Shown in pieces: positions 1 through 8,437 of a stretch of DNA of 64,000 nucleotides. Each line of letters opens with the position of its first letter. The stretch's first letter is position 1. A program made the position numbers and the translations under genes. Source of the stretch: Rubripirellula reticaptiva (GTDB lineage: Bacteria > Planctomycetota > Planctomycetia > Pirellulales > Pirellulaceae); contig NZ_SJPX01000004.1 of the NCBI RefSeq assembly GCF_007860175.1, forward strand, positions 967,781-1,031,780, read 5' to 3'. The notes under the pieces are model-generated. The model worked only from the letters and a program-made list of their open reading frames with translations. It ran no database searches and was not told the origin of the DNA.

Positions 1-563
1 AACTCGATGCCTTTGCTCTTGGGGATTGCCCGTTCTAGGCCTGGAACCTTGCCGGCCATGGCTTCGGGTTGCGAAGCAATTTCAGTGGCCAGCATGATGA
101 CCATGGCTGAATAGTCGATCGGAATCGAGTGGCCACCGAGTCCGTGCTGGATGGTGTAGCTGAGCACGAACTGGGTCATGCCGGGCATGCGTTCGAACTT
201 ACCGACCGCTTTGCCAAGATTTTCTTTCTTCAAGTGATCGAGATCGAAGGTGTAGAACTCTTCGAAGATCCCTTGCAGATTGCTCTTCAGCCGCGCGGCC
301 GCCTTGGCTGGCTCTGGCAATCGAGACAGCACCTGAGTCAGTTCGGTGATCGAAGTGACACGGACTTCGTTCCAGTCAAAGAATTCCTGTTCGCACTTTG
401 CCATGCCTTCGTCAGCCAATTCGGCGGACGCATCTTGCAATAGCGAAGCATAAAGCAAGTGTTCGAGAAGCGGCCGAGTTGGCTGGGCAGGTAGCGGTTT
501 GTAGTGCTTCTTTAACGCGGTTTGCAATTTGGCGATAAGATTGGCACGGTTGCTTGCAGACAT
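1..563 (-). CDS. HhH-GPD (endonuclease III)-like protein, partial at left edge
   Basis: Reading the minus strand from the ATG at 561-563 gives 187 codons without a stop up to position 1, so the gene is cut by the window edge. Residues 126-154 align without gaps to the helix-hairpin-helix and catalytic-Asp segment of endonuclease III glycosylases: MPG (126-128), then IPIDYS with Asp150 at the position of the catalytic Asp. The usual catalytic Lys of the LPGVGRKTA motif is Phe132 here and the usual His after Asp is Ser, so this is probably a non-catalytic or divergent member. No cysteine cluster is visible in the available part. It is the last visible gene of the nusA-infB-rbfA run, 85 bp after rbfA. 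The family assignment is an inference from the fold signature; the product could also be simply a conserved hypothetical protein. Confidence 0.6.
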   Translation of the reverse strand, partial: MSASNRANLIAKLQTALKKHYKPLPAQPTRPLLEHLLYASLLQDASAELADEGMAKCEQEFFDWNEVRVTSITELTQVLSRLPEPAKAAARLKSNLQGIFEEFYTFDLDHLKKENLGKAVGKFERMPGMTQFVLSYTIQHGLGGHSIPIDYSAMVIMLATEIASQPEAMAGKVPGLERAIPKSKGIE

Positions 564-648
564 CTTGGTGCGGATCGTTTGGTGGGTGTGTTGAGTTGAG
601 TTAGCGTTGAATGGATGGTGACGTTACCGCCCCGTGGGGCAGCGCCAG

Positions 649-1089
649 CTATTCATTGGTGTCGCTTGGCGCAGGTGCTGCGTCATCGGCAGCGTCGCTT
701 GCAGGGGCATCACCCGAAGGATTCGAGGTTCCCGACTCTTCGTCGCGTTCGCGTTTGATTTTTTCGAGGATCTCGCCAACGGCAAGTGACTGCTGGACGC
801 CACGATCAATTTTGAATTGCAATCGCGGCGTGTACCGAGTGTCGATACGAGTTGCAATTTTACTCTGTAAAAATCCAGCCGCGTTTTGAAGCCCGCGAAG
901 GCAAAGGTTTTGCTGGGTTTCGTCACCCATCACGCTGACCGAGACGGTGGCCTCGCGCATGTCCGGGGTCACCTTTACGCCAACGACAGTGACATCGCGG
1001 ACACGTGGATCCCGCATCTCGGTCAAGATGGACGAAGCGACGACTTCGCGGATCGCTTCAGCGGCTTTCAACAGGCGACGGCTGGACAC
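649..1089 (-). CDS. rbfA: 30S ribosome-binding factor A (RbfA)
   Basis: A 146-residue protein with a GTG start (1087-1089). Residues 1-115 match the RbfA KH-like fold: N-terminal SSRRLLKAAEAIREVVA, RDPRV followed by a V-T-V-V-V-T strand, then the closing segment TPRLQFKIDRGVQQS and a conserved EILEKIKRER helix. RbfA binds the 30S subunit and assists late 16S rRNA 5'-end maturation and cold adaptation. The last 30 residues form an Asp/Ala/Ser-rich acidic tail (DAPASDAADDAAPAP), longer than in E. coli. It lies 153 bp downstream of infB on the same strand, the order nusA-infB-rbfA seen in many bacteria, so co-transcription is likely. No good Shine-Dalgarno is seen before the GTG, but there is no alternative ATG nearby that keeps the conserved N-terminus. 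Confidence 0.93.
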   Translation of the reverse strand: MSSRRLLKAAEAIREVVASSILTEMRDPRVRDVTVVGVKVTPDMREATVSVSVMGDETQQNLCLRGLQNAAGFLQSKIATRIDTRYTPRLQFKIDRGVQQSLAVGEILEKIKRERDEESGTSNPSGDAPASDAADDAAPAPSDTNE

Positions 1090-1242
1090 AGCGGGATTGG
1101 CTTCGGGGGGTGGAGTAGGGAACAGGATTTTGCAAACGGATTTGGAGTCTCATTTGGGAAACACCAGCGCTCGTTTGGAACATGTCGTTGAGGCCACGTC
1201 ATAAATATTGCCGCTACCTCAACCTTGTCATTCGAGGGTCGA

Positions 1243-4224
1243 TCAATCGAGTGTTCGAGCGACTTCTTCGATTCGGTAAGCTTCCAAAACATCATCTTGT
1301 TTGATGTCGTTGAAACCTTGCAGGCGGATACCGCATTCCATGCCACGCGGGACTTCCTTGACGTCATCTTTGATTCGCTTGAGCGAGTCGAGGCCGTAAT
1401 CGCCGATGACACGACCGTCGCGGGTGACGCGGATGCGGCAGCCACGTTGAATCGATCCATGGACGACATAACAACCGGCGATCGCACCGACTCGGCTGAT
1501 GCTGAAGACCTGTTTGACCACTGCACGTCCAAGTTCGACGACACGTTCTTCGGGCTTGAGTCGTCCTTCGACCAATGCACGGATTTCGTCGGTGAGCTTG
1601 TAGATGATGCTGTACCGACGAATTTCGATACCTCGTTCATCCGCAAGTGCTCGGGCTCGTTCGTCAGGAACCACGTTGAACGCACAGATGACGGCATTGG
1701 ATGCCGAAGCCAGCGACACGTCGGCCATCGAGACTCCACCGACACTCTTTTGCAAGATCCGGATTTCGACTTCCGGGTGATCCAGCTTGGTCAGTTCTTT
1801 CTCGATCGCTTCGAGTGATCCCTTCACGTCGGCGCGAATGATCATGTTCAGACGTACCTTTTCGGCTTGGATGCCAAGGGTTCCGTCTTGCAATTGTTCT
1901 TGGAACGTGTCGAACGAAATTTTCGTGCTCAAACCCGACAGTGATTCCAGGCTGCTGGTGTGAGCCCGTGATTGGGCGATTTCCCGAGCCTTGGTGATAT
2001 CGCTGAGCACGTGGAAGCGGTCGCCCGCACCCGGTGCTTCGTCGAATCCGGTCACGTTGACTGGCGTACTTGGGCCAGCCGACTTGATTGGTTTGTTCTT
2101 CAGCGTGTCGGTCATCGAACGAACGCGACCGTGTGCAGATCCACAGACCAAGACATCGCCGACTCGCAGCGTACCGTTTTGGACGATCAGCTTGGCCGAA
2201 ACACCGCGGGCACCTTGTTGTTCGGATTCCAAACAAACGCCCATTGCTTCGCGGCTAGGGTTAGCCGTGTACTCGTTCATTTCGGCGACGGTTAGCAGCG
2301 TTTCGAGCAATTCGTCCATGCCCGTGCCCTTGGTCGCACTGGTGCGAACGACTTCAACGTCGCCGCCCCATTCACTTGGCGTCAAGCCATGCTCGGTCAA
2401 CTGCGTCAAGATGCGGTTTTGGTCGACGCCTTCGAGGTCGATCTTATTTAGCGCGACCACGATCGGCACTTCGGCCGCTTTGGCGTGGCTGATGGCTTCG
2501 GCGGTTTGCGGCATGATTCCGTCGTCGGCTGCGACAACCAAGACAGCGATGTCGGTGACATTGGCACCGCGAGCACGCATTTCGGTAAACGCTTCGTGGC
2601 CAGGTGTGTCAACGAACGTCACCTTGCGGCCATCTTTGAGCACTTCGTAGGCCCGAATGTGCTGAGTGATGCCGCCGGCTTCGCCTTTCACAACATTGAT
2701 GCCAACCAAGTGATCCAGCAAGCTAGTTTTGCCGTGATCGACGTGACCCAAGAAGGTCACGATCGGTGCACGCATGATCAACGAATCGATATCGTCTTCG
2801 CGATCTTCCAGTTCCGAGATCAGCGAATCTTCGAGCGTTTCGGAAGCCTTCAATTCGATGGTCAGTTCCATTTCGGCAGCAAGTGCTTCTGCTGACTCGA
2901 GGTCTAACTCGGAATTGATGTTGATGCCGCCTTGCAAGCCCATCTGCATCATCGTGCCAAGGACCTTGCCAACGCCGACGCCGGCTGCTTCGGAAAACGA
3001 CCGGATCGTACAGGGCAGTTCAAGCACCACAGCGTCTTTTCGGGGCGCGGCAGTGTTGATGGTTTTGCGGCGTGAACCGCCGCGATTTCGATACTGACGC
3101 GAGCGGTCAAAGCCGCTGTTGGAATCGAAGCGACTACGTCCCCGAGCACCTCCGCCTCCGCGGCTTCGTTCAGCGCGAGGACTGGCCATTCCGGCCAAGC
3201 CTTTCTTGCGAGGCTTTTCGTCCTCGTCTTTGCCAAGCGGTCGCTTGGAGTCTTTGCCTGTGAAGCCGCTGAGCCCACCACGTTTGGCGGCTTTCTTCTT
3301 TTCGTCGTCTTCTTTGGCCAATTGTTCTAGCGGTGCTCGCATGCCTTGGCGGTGGCCGGCGATTGCATCGGGACTAAGTTTGACGTCCGGCTTTTGTGCC
3401 TTTGGCTCGCCATCGGCAGCCTTGGGCATCGCCTGTTCGCTGACTTCGGGAAGCGAAGCCATTTTGACGTTGATCCGAGGCTCGCGGCGTTTCGACTTGA
3501 TATCGAGTTGTTTCTTCTCGCCACTGCCGGTGGAGGGGCGGTCGAGAGATCGCACCTTGCCCGAACCGCTGGCACTAGCGTCGCGGCGGATTGGCGCAAC
3601 CGGTTCAGTCGGTGACGAGAATCCCTTGCGAGCTGCCATGCGGCTAGCAATTCGGCTAGCGAACCCAGGCTTCTTTCCGCCTGTTTCGACGGTAGGCTGG
3701 CTCGGCGCAGGCTGGCTGACGCCTGGCTTGCTTGTCGCTGCCTCGCCTGCGGGGGTTTGGGCACGATCCGGCGTCACCACGGCACCCATGCCAATTCCCT
3801 TGGGCGCGTTCGGGTCCACTTTGGGAGCCTTCGCCACAGGAATCGGGGGCGCAGCCGGGGGCGTTTCCGGTTTCGGTGCAGGCGGGGCGGCCGGTGCTGG
3901 GGCGGCAGCCGCAGGCGGCGTTTCGCTCTTGGCACTTGTCGGACGCGATCGGGATCGACCGACGTTGATAGCGACCGGCTTTCGGTCAGTCGGGACCACC
4001 GAGTCGCGGACAGCGCCTAGCGGCGCGCCTGAACCAGCCGTTGGTGCGGCAGGCTTGGCAGCGGAAGCTCCAGCGAGGTGTTCTCGGACTCGTGTCGTTT
4101 CATCGTCGGTCAGACTGGCCAAGGCCGAGCCCTTGCCGGTGATCCCAACCTTCTTAACGATGTCAACCAGCTCTTTGCTGTCGAGGTTTAGTTCTTTTGC
4201 GAGCGCGTAAATGCGTGCGGGCAC
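1243..4224 (-). CDS. infB: translation initiation factor IF-2
   Basis: IF-2 delivers fMet-tRNA to the 30S subunit and is a GTPase. The start is set at the GTG at 4222-4224, because the conserved IF2_N module (PARIYALAKELNLDSKEL, then GITGKGSALASLTDDE) begins there and AGGA lies 10 nt upstream. The frame stays open to another GTG at 4261-4263, which would add 13 residues. After IF2_N comes a roughly 350-residue low-complexity linker rich in Pro/Ala and then in Lys/Arg/Gly (GGGGARGRSRF). The G domain follows with G1 GHVDHGKT (Lys about 499), GGITQHI, DTPGHEAF, NKID and SATKG, then domain II and the C-terminal tRNA-binding domain ending near IKQDDVLEAYRIEEVARTL. At about 993 residues it is longer than E. 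coli IF-2 (890) because of the linker. It is second in the nusA operon. Confidence 0.96.
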   Translation of the reverse strand: MPARIYALAKELNLDSKELVDIVKKVGITGKGSALASLTDDETTRVREHLAGASAAKPAAPTAGSGAPLGAVRDSVVPTDRKPVAINVGRSRSRPTSAKSETPPAAAAPAPAAPPAPKPETPPAAPPIPVAKAPKVDPNAPKGIGMGAVVTPDRAQTPAGEAATSKPGVSQPAPSQPTVETGGKKPGFASRIASRMAARKGFSSPTEPVAPIRRDASASGSGKVRSLDRPSTGSGEKKQLDIKSKRREPRINVKMASLPEVSEQAMPKAADGEPKAQKPDVKLSPDAIAGHRQGMRAPLEQLAKEDDEKKKAAKRGGLSGFTGKDSKRPLGKDEDEKPRKKGLAGMASPRAERSRGGGGARGRSRFDSNSGFDRSRQYRNRGGSRRKTINTAAPRKDAVVLELPCTIRSFSEAAGVGVGKVLGTMMQMGLQGGININSELDLESAEALAAEMELTIELKASETLEDSLISELEDREDDIDSLIMRAPIVTFLGHVDHGKTSLLDHLVGINVVKGEAGGITQHIRAYEVLKDGRKVTFVDTPGHEAFTEMRARGANVTDIAVLVVAADDGIMPQTAEAISHAKAAEVPIVVALNKIDLEGVDQNRILTQLTEHGLTPSEWGGDVEVVRTSATKGTGMDELLETLLTVAEMNEYTANPSREAMGVCLESEQQGARGVSAKLIVQNGTLRVGDVLVCGSAHGRVRSMTDTLKNKPIKSAGPSTPVNVTGFDEAPGAGDRFHVLSDITKAREIAQSRAHTSSLESLSGLSTKISFDTFQEQLQDGTLGIQAEKVRLNMIIRADVKGSLEAIEKELTKLDHPEVEIRILQKSVGGVSMADVSLASASNAVICAFNVVPDERARALADERGIEIRRYSIIYKLTDEIRALVEGRLKPEERVVELGRAVVKQVFSISRVGAIAGCYVVHGSIQRGCRIRVTRDGRVIGDYGLDSLKRIKDDVKEVPRGMECGIRLQGFNDIKQDDVLEAYRIEEVARTLD

Positions 4225-4660
4225 GGGGTGAAAATCCTGTCGATTCGATTGGGAACCCGCCACGCGTGCGTTGTATTTCGCCTACGTCAGTGCGGGGGTG
4301 CTTTGTGTTGAGTGCCGAAAACCAGAAATTTGGTCTCCGAAACGCAAAGCTGCGCGGGGCTGGGTTCAAAAATTTGAGTGAGTCACATAAACCTATTCCT
4401 CCATCGTCGCAGCCGATTCGCGGGCCAAATTGCCCTGAAAACCAGTCGCGGCGGGGATCCTACAACGACGCTTGGGAACCACAATGGGCTCAACGTTCCG
4501 ATACGATAGCGAAAAAGGTCGCCGACGAAGAGGTCTAGAAAGCCACTTTACGCCGGAACATGCCAACTTTTCCACTTTGCCGGCCTCTGGGATGGATCCA
4601 AGAGGCGTCACCTGTGGTTGTTCAGGCGACAATCGGGGTTAGCGTCCGGGGGGCACGGCG
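4225..4660 (-). other. nusA-infB spacer
   Basis: About 400-430 bp separate the nusA stop from the infB start on the same strand, much more than the few tens of bases common in other bacteria. The minus strand contains an open frame of 79 codons (4393-4632), but its Arg/Pro-rich translation resembles nothing I know and I do not annotate it. No clear terminator or consensus promoter was found. It could hold an internal promoter or an untranslated leader for infB. Confidence 0.4.
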
Positions 4661-6082
4661 TTAGCTTTTTTCGGATGCTGCGGATTCCGTTTCGGAATCC
4701 GGCGACCCGGTGGCTGAAGGATCTGAGGCCGAGGGTTCTGGTGTGTCTTCACCAGCGGTTTCTTCCGCTGCTGGCTCGGGAGCCGGCGTTTCTTCGCTTG
4801 TGGCTTCCGTTGCCGGTGCCTCAGCTTCAGCGGCTGGTGCTTCTGGTGCTTCTGGTTCGGCGATCCCGGCGGCTTCCGCTTCCTTTTGCAACTGTTCGCG
4901 ATCCCGACGTGATTTTCGTTCGTCCGCTGCCGCCTGCTCGGCTTCCTGGCCCATCAATTCGGCCTTCTCGACGATCTCGTCAACTTTCTCGGGCGTCAAT
5001 CCGCTCATCTCGACAAACAAGTCTGGCTCGATCACCGACAGGTCGTCGTAGGAGAGGTAGCCCTGTTCGACCAGTGCTTGAGCGATCTCTTCGGTGATGC
5101 CGTCAATCTGGCTGAACCCGGCTACTGCTCGCTCGATTTGTTCTTCGAGTTCGCTGCCGGTCATGATTTCGATGTCCCAGCCACAAAGTTTGCTGCCCAG
5201 GCGGACGTTTTGGCCGCGGCGACCAATCGCCAGGGACAGCTGGTCCTCTTTGACAAGCACAATCGCACGACCAATCATGTCACACAGCAGTACCTGTTCG
5301 ACTTCGGCGGGCTGCAGTGCATTCGGGATCAAGACTTCGGGATCGTCGCTGTAGCGAACAACATCGATGTGTTCGCCCGACAATTCTTCGCGGACCGCCT
5401 TGATTCGGCTACCTCGATAGCCGACGCAAACGGCGATCGGGTCAACCTGGCTGTCCACACTGCTGACGGCGACCTTGCTGCGGTAGCCCGGTTCGCGACT
5501 GATCGAACGGATGGCAATGATCTCTTCGCCAAGTTCCGGGATTTCCTGTTCGAATAACCGCTGCACAAACTGCGGACGCGTTCGGCTGAGGACAACACGA
5601 ATTCGGTTGCCGGTGGCGCGGACTTCGAACACCACAGCACGAACTCGCTCGCCAGCGTGAAGTGATTCGCCAGGGATCTGTTCGCTGCGCGGCAGAATGG
5701 CTTCGACGTTGCCGAGGTTGACGGTCGCGACACCACCATCAGCGCGGCCAATGATCCCGCTGACGATCTCGCCGATCTGTTCGCGGTACTCGATCATCAA
5801 CGAGTCGCGTTCAGCTTCCTTGACCTTTTGGATGATGACTTGTTTGGCGGTTTGTGCGCCGATTCGGCCGATCTGGTCGTCGCCGAGAGGTTCACCTTCC
5901 AGCGTTGCGGCGATTTTGCCGTTCTCGCGGTTCAGCTGGACAACGATGTCCGTTTCTTCGCCGTACTGCCGTTTAGCAGCTGTTTGCAGCGCCGACTCGA
6001 TGGCTAGAAAAACTAGCTCTTTGTCAATGTTCTTTTCTCGGTGGAGCGAATCGACGTAGCGAAGGATGTCTTGTGGATTCAT
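4661..6082 (-). CDS. nusA: transcription termination/antitermination factor NusA
   Basis: A 473-residue RNA-polymerase-binding factor that modulates pausing, termination and antitermination. The ATG start is at 6080-6082. The N-terminal domain begins MNPQDILRYVDSLHREKNI with the ESALQTAAKRQYG helix. An S1 domain follows (about 130-200, G-E-I-V-S-G-I-I-G-R start), then two KH domains (about 225-350) with VDPIAVCVGYRGSRI and the GRRGQN motif in LAIGRRGQNVRLGSKL. A single helix-hairpin-helix-like region (about 355-390) precedes the tail. The last 85 residues are a low-complexity Glu/Ala/Pro/Thr tail (EAPATEATSEETPAPEP). It heads the nusA-infB-rbfA group. Only 53 bp separate its start from an upstream intrinsic terminator, which is relevant to regulation. 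Confidence 0.96.
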   Translation of the reverse strand: MNPQDILRYVDSLHREKNIDKELVFLAIESALQTAAKRQYGEETDIVVQLNRENGKIAATLEGEPLGDDQIGRIGAQTAKQVIIQKVKEAERDSLMIEYREQIGEIVSGIIGRADGGVATVNLGNVEAILPRSEQIPGESLHAGERVRAVVFEVRATGNRIRVVLSRTRPQFVQRLFEQEIPELGEEIIAIRSISREPGYRSKVAVSSVDSQVDPIAVCVGYRGSRIKAVREELSGEHIDVVRYSDDPEVLIPNALQPAEVEQVLLCDMIGRAIVLVKEDQLSLAIGRRGQNVRLGSKLCGWDIEIMTGSELEEQIERAVAGFSQIDGITEEIAQALVEQGYLSYDDLSVIEPDLFVEMSGLTPEKVDEIVEKAELMGQEAEQAAADERKSRRDREQLQKEAEAAGIAEPEAPEAPAAEAEAPATEATSEETPAPEPAAEETAGEDTPEPSASDPSATGSPDSETESAASEKS

Positions 6083-6135
6083 GGCCGAAAGCTGCTGAAA
6101 AGTCGGTTCAATTGATGTTCGGTTGACGTCTGCCC

Positions 6136-6169
6136 AAAAAAACTGCCCGAACCTTCGCGGGCCCGGGCA
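6136..6169 (-). terminator. intrinsic terminator upstream of nusA
   Basis: On the minus strand the sequence reads TGCCCG, a 14-nt GC-rich loop that can itself partly pair, CGGGCA, then G and seven T (the T tract is 6142-6136). This is a standard rho-independent terminator. It lies just after the stop of the 6196-6999 gene and about 53 nt before the nusA ATG, so it either ends the upstream gene or acts as a leader terminator for nusA. Confidence 0.8.
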
Positions 6170-6195
6170 ATCGTTTGCTCGTCATTGCCCAAAGC

Positions 6196-6999
6196 CTATC
6201 GGTAGGCCGGGAAGGTGTCAAGGAAGGCGGCTGTATCGATGGGCACAAGCGTGCCAGCGGAAAAGACCCCTGCGGACGGAACCGAAACACGTACGCTTAG
6301 ACGCCCATCCCAGATTCGTCCGGGGACACCAATTTGTTCTCGGGATCCGACCAGACGCGAGTCCAAGGGGTCGACCAGAAATCGGCGATGACGTTCGGCA
6401 CCGTGAAATGACGAGTTGCGGCGGGAACTACCGTGATCCGAAAACCAGTGGTGGGCTTGGATTTGATTGCGAAACGTCGATGACGCCGGCAGTCGAGCCA
6501 CCGCAACGCCACGGTCATCAAATTCAAGCGGGACGGACCATCGCATGGGTGCCTCGTCAAACCCGCTTGTCAATTCAAACGCAGCGTGAGCCCGTCGCGG
6601 TGTGACGGGTTGGTCTTTGTCGTTCATCAGTGCAACTTCGGCGCGCCAACCGTCGGCGGCTGCATCGGCGTCGAAGTTTGCTAACGACGCAGCCACGATG
6701 GCGTAGCGAGGCTTAACTTGGCGGTTGGTTGATTCGCTGTGTCGTGATGCGTCGGTTTCGGCTGGCTGGACAAAGAAGGTTTCGCCGTCCAATTGGATGG
6801 GCACAGCGGCCGAGTGTTCGCAGACGAAAGTGTTAGGACAGTCGCAGGTCCCGATAGCGTCGTGCGCGGACGCCCGGCCAGCGACCAAGATGATGGCGAT
6901 CGCAAAGATGACGATCATGATTGGACGATCGAGTTGCGGACGATTGTCGTGCGGGCCGTTGTTTTCCGGACCGATAGGGTGTTGGCTGGATCGGTTCAT
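6196..6999 (-). CDS. hypothetical membrane-anchored or secreted protein
   Basis: A 267-residue protein that I do not recognise. I choose the ATG at 6997-6999 because GAGGA sits 6 nt upstream; the frame is open further to 7068, but the added residues look non-coding. A polar N-terminus of about 27 residues precedes one hydrophobic segment (PIMIVIFAIAIILVAG) ending in ASA-HD, so it may be a signal peptide with a long n-region or a membrane anchor. The following mature region has a short Cys cluster (GTCDCPNTFVCEH), then an alternating hydrophobic pattern suggesting a beta-rich domain. A segment around residues 105-190 (WRAEVALMNDKDQPVTP, VPLEFDDRGVAVARLP) recalls exported planctomycete proteins. 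It lies upstream of nusA on the same strand and ends at the intrinsic terminator. Confidence 0.7.
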   Translation of the reverse strand: MNRSSQHPIGPENNGPHDNRPQLDRPIMIVIFAIAIILVAGRASAHDAIGTCDCPNTFVCEHSAAVPIQLDGETFFVQPAETDASRHSESTNRQVKPRYAIVAASLANFDADAAADGWRAEVALMNDKDQPVTPRRAHAAFELTSGFDEAPMRWSVPLEFDDRGVAVARLPASSTFRNQIQAHHWFSDHGSSRRNSSFHGAERHRRFLVDPLDSRLVGSREQIGVPGRIWDGRLSVRVSVPSAGVFSAGTLVPIDTAAFLDTFPAYR

Positions 7000-7487
7000 C
7001 AAAGTCCTCGGGTTCGACTTGGCAGCACGGTGGGCAACGCCAGTGCATCGCCTCTTACCGTTTTGCAAAGTTCAAGCCAAAGAACACCGCTGCAACATCT
7101 TGCTTGGCAGCCATCGAGTGTCGTTGCTGCCCGTTTTTGCTGTAAATGCCATGCGCCCAAGGGATTGGTGATTGACTGCCAAATTGGATCTTGGAGTTTG
7201 TGTCTGCTCGTGCTGTGGTTGATTTGCCTCGCCGGGTGAGAATCGGAAACAACGTGCGTTTCGAATTCTCAACGTTCGATGCGTTGCCCGCACAATCAGC
7301 ATCAACGGAATCGCGATCAGGTTATGCGGATCTTGAGGTTTGCGGTCCCCCAACGGTGTGGAGTAAATCTGCGGGAAAAGCCGCATCTTTTGTTTGCTAC
7401 TTGGTTCAACGTCGTAGGGTTTCTTGCAAAGCCGTCTATTGGCCGGCTTAACGAACCAAAAAGTCCTTTTAAACATTTAGACGACAC
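7000..7487. other. divergent intergenic region
   Basis: This 488-bp region separates the minus-strand hypothetical gene from the plus-strand secretion/pilus cluster and must carry promoters for both. Several overlapping open frames exist on both strands (the longest is 134 codons, minus), but none has a recognisable product or a convincing ribosome site. A short inverted repeat (7429-7434 with 7444-7449, AAGCCG/CGGCTT) lies 39 nt before the pseudopilin start. Confidence 0.5.
7429..7449 (+). promoter_or_regulatory. short leader hairpin before the pseudopilin gene
   Basis: AAGCCG and CGGCTT are separated by nine bases, giving a 6-bp stem in the probable leader of the 7488 gene. There is no T tract, so it is not a terminator. 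Its function is unknown and it could be chance. Confidence 0.25.
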
Positions 7488-7910
7488 ATGAACCGCAAAA
7501 GCCGAAACGCTTTCTCGCTGATCGAGATGGTGATCGTTATTTTGATCATGGGAATCATCGCTGCAGTGGCGGCACCTCGCATGTTTGATACTGCCAAGTC
7601 CGCCGAGGAAAACACGACTCGGCAACAACTGGCGGTGATGCGGAACGCGATTGAAATGTATCGCGCTCGCAACGCAACTTATCCGGCCGTCAATGACTTG
7701 CCCAATGCGATGGCCACCATGTTGAACGGCCCTTTCCCGACGCCGATGGTTGGAACGGCCCGCGGAGTTGCGGGAGTTCTCTATGACTCGACCACCACGG
7801 ACGTCGCTGCTGCGGTTGACGTCAACGCCAATGCGGGATGGGTCTACAAGCCGCACAACGGATCACTTCGCCTGAACGTCGCCGCGGGCACGACCGGTTC
7901 GGACTGGTAG
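7488..7910 (+). CDS. type II secretion/type IV pilus-like pseudopilin
   Basis: A 140-residue protein with a class III (prepilin) signal: a short basic leader MNRKSRNA, then FSLIEMVIVILIMGIIAAVA with Glu at +5 and a 20-residue hydrophobic helix. The residue before the cleavage site is Ala instead of the usual Gly. The soluble part has the GspG-like pattern (RQQLAVMRNAIEMYRARNATYP, then a C-terminal WVYKPHNGSLRLN strand). It is expected to be processed by a prepilin peptidase and assembled into a pseudopilus driven by the GspE/GspF-like proteins downstream. It is the first gene of the plus-strand cluster. No GspH-K minor pseudopilins are present here. Confidence 0.88.
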   Translation: MNRKSRNAFSLIEMVIVILIMGIIAAVAAPRMFDTAKSAEENTTRQQLAVMRNAIEMYRARNATYPAVNDLPNAMATMLNGPFPTPMVGTARGVAGVLYDSTTTDVAAAVDVNANAGWVYKPHNGSLRLNVAAGTTGSDW

Positions 7911-7987
7911 TGGACCGCAGGAAGCGACATGCACCGCTGACGTAACGACCTCTCTCGCCCACTTATTTCCCTCGCATCGTGCCGATC

Positions 7988-8437
7988 ATGACTACAACAG
8001 TACCGACGGTTCTGATCGCCGAAGACGACCCGGTTTTTCGCCGCGTCCTTGGGTTCACGATTTCACGGTCGGGCAACAATGTCGAAATGGCAAGCAATGG
8101 ATTAGCGGCGTACGAACGCCTTTGCCAAGGCGGGATCGACTTTTTGGTCACTGATCACCAAATGCCAGTTTGCAGTGGGCTCGAATTGCTCGATCGTATT
8201 CGAGCGAATCCCGCAATCGAACAAGTGCCTACAATTCTCTGTACGGCCAAGGGATTTGAACTTGATTCGCAATTGTTGCAACAGCGGTTTGGCCTTGTTT
8301 CAATCATGCACAAGCCGTTTAGCCCACGTCTGTTGATCGAACTGATCACTCGGAGCCTCGGCGCCGCCGCCGAGCAAGTAGCATCAGTTGGTGGTTCGTC
8401 CACGCTCGCATCAGCTAGGTCGGTCATTGATGTCTGA
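7988..8437 (+). CDS. single-domain response regulator (receiver only)
   Basis: A 149-residue CheY-like receiver. The start is the ATG at 7988; a GTG at 7979 would add three residues. The acidic pocket E12-D13-D14, phosphoacceptor Asp56 (FLVTDHQMP), Thr86 (LCTAK) and Lys109 (HKPF) are all present, so phosphorylation should be possible. No DNA-binding or enzymatic output domain follows, only a Ser/Ala-rich tail of about 25 residues. Its stop overlaps the start of the histidine kinase by 8 nt, a sign of translational coupling and of a cognate pair. The position inside a pilus/secretion cluster suggests control of assembly or motor activity by protein-protein contact, which is an inference. Confidence 0.9.
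   Translation: MTTTVPTVLIAEDDPVFRRVLGFTISRSGNNVEMASNGLAAYERLCQGGIDFLVTDHQMPVCSGLELLDRIRANPAIEQVPTILCTAKGFELDSQLLQQRFGLVSIMHKPFSPRLLIELITRSLGAAAEQVASVGGSSTLASARSVIDV

Noticed and set aside
3119-4210. 363-codon plus-strand open frame
   Set aside because: It is antisense to the Pro/Ala-rich linker of infB, where high GC at codon positions keeps other frames open.
4393-4632. 79-codon minus-strand open frame between nusA and infB
   Set aside because: No recognisable product or ribosome site; the composition looks non-coding.
7072-7476. 134-codon minus-strand open frame upstream of the pseudopilin
   Set aside because: The composition is irregular, no domain is recognisable, and the region is expected to hold divergent promoters.
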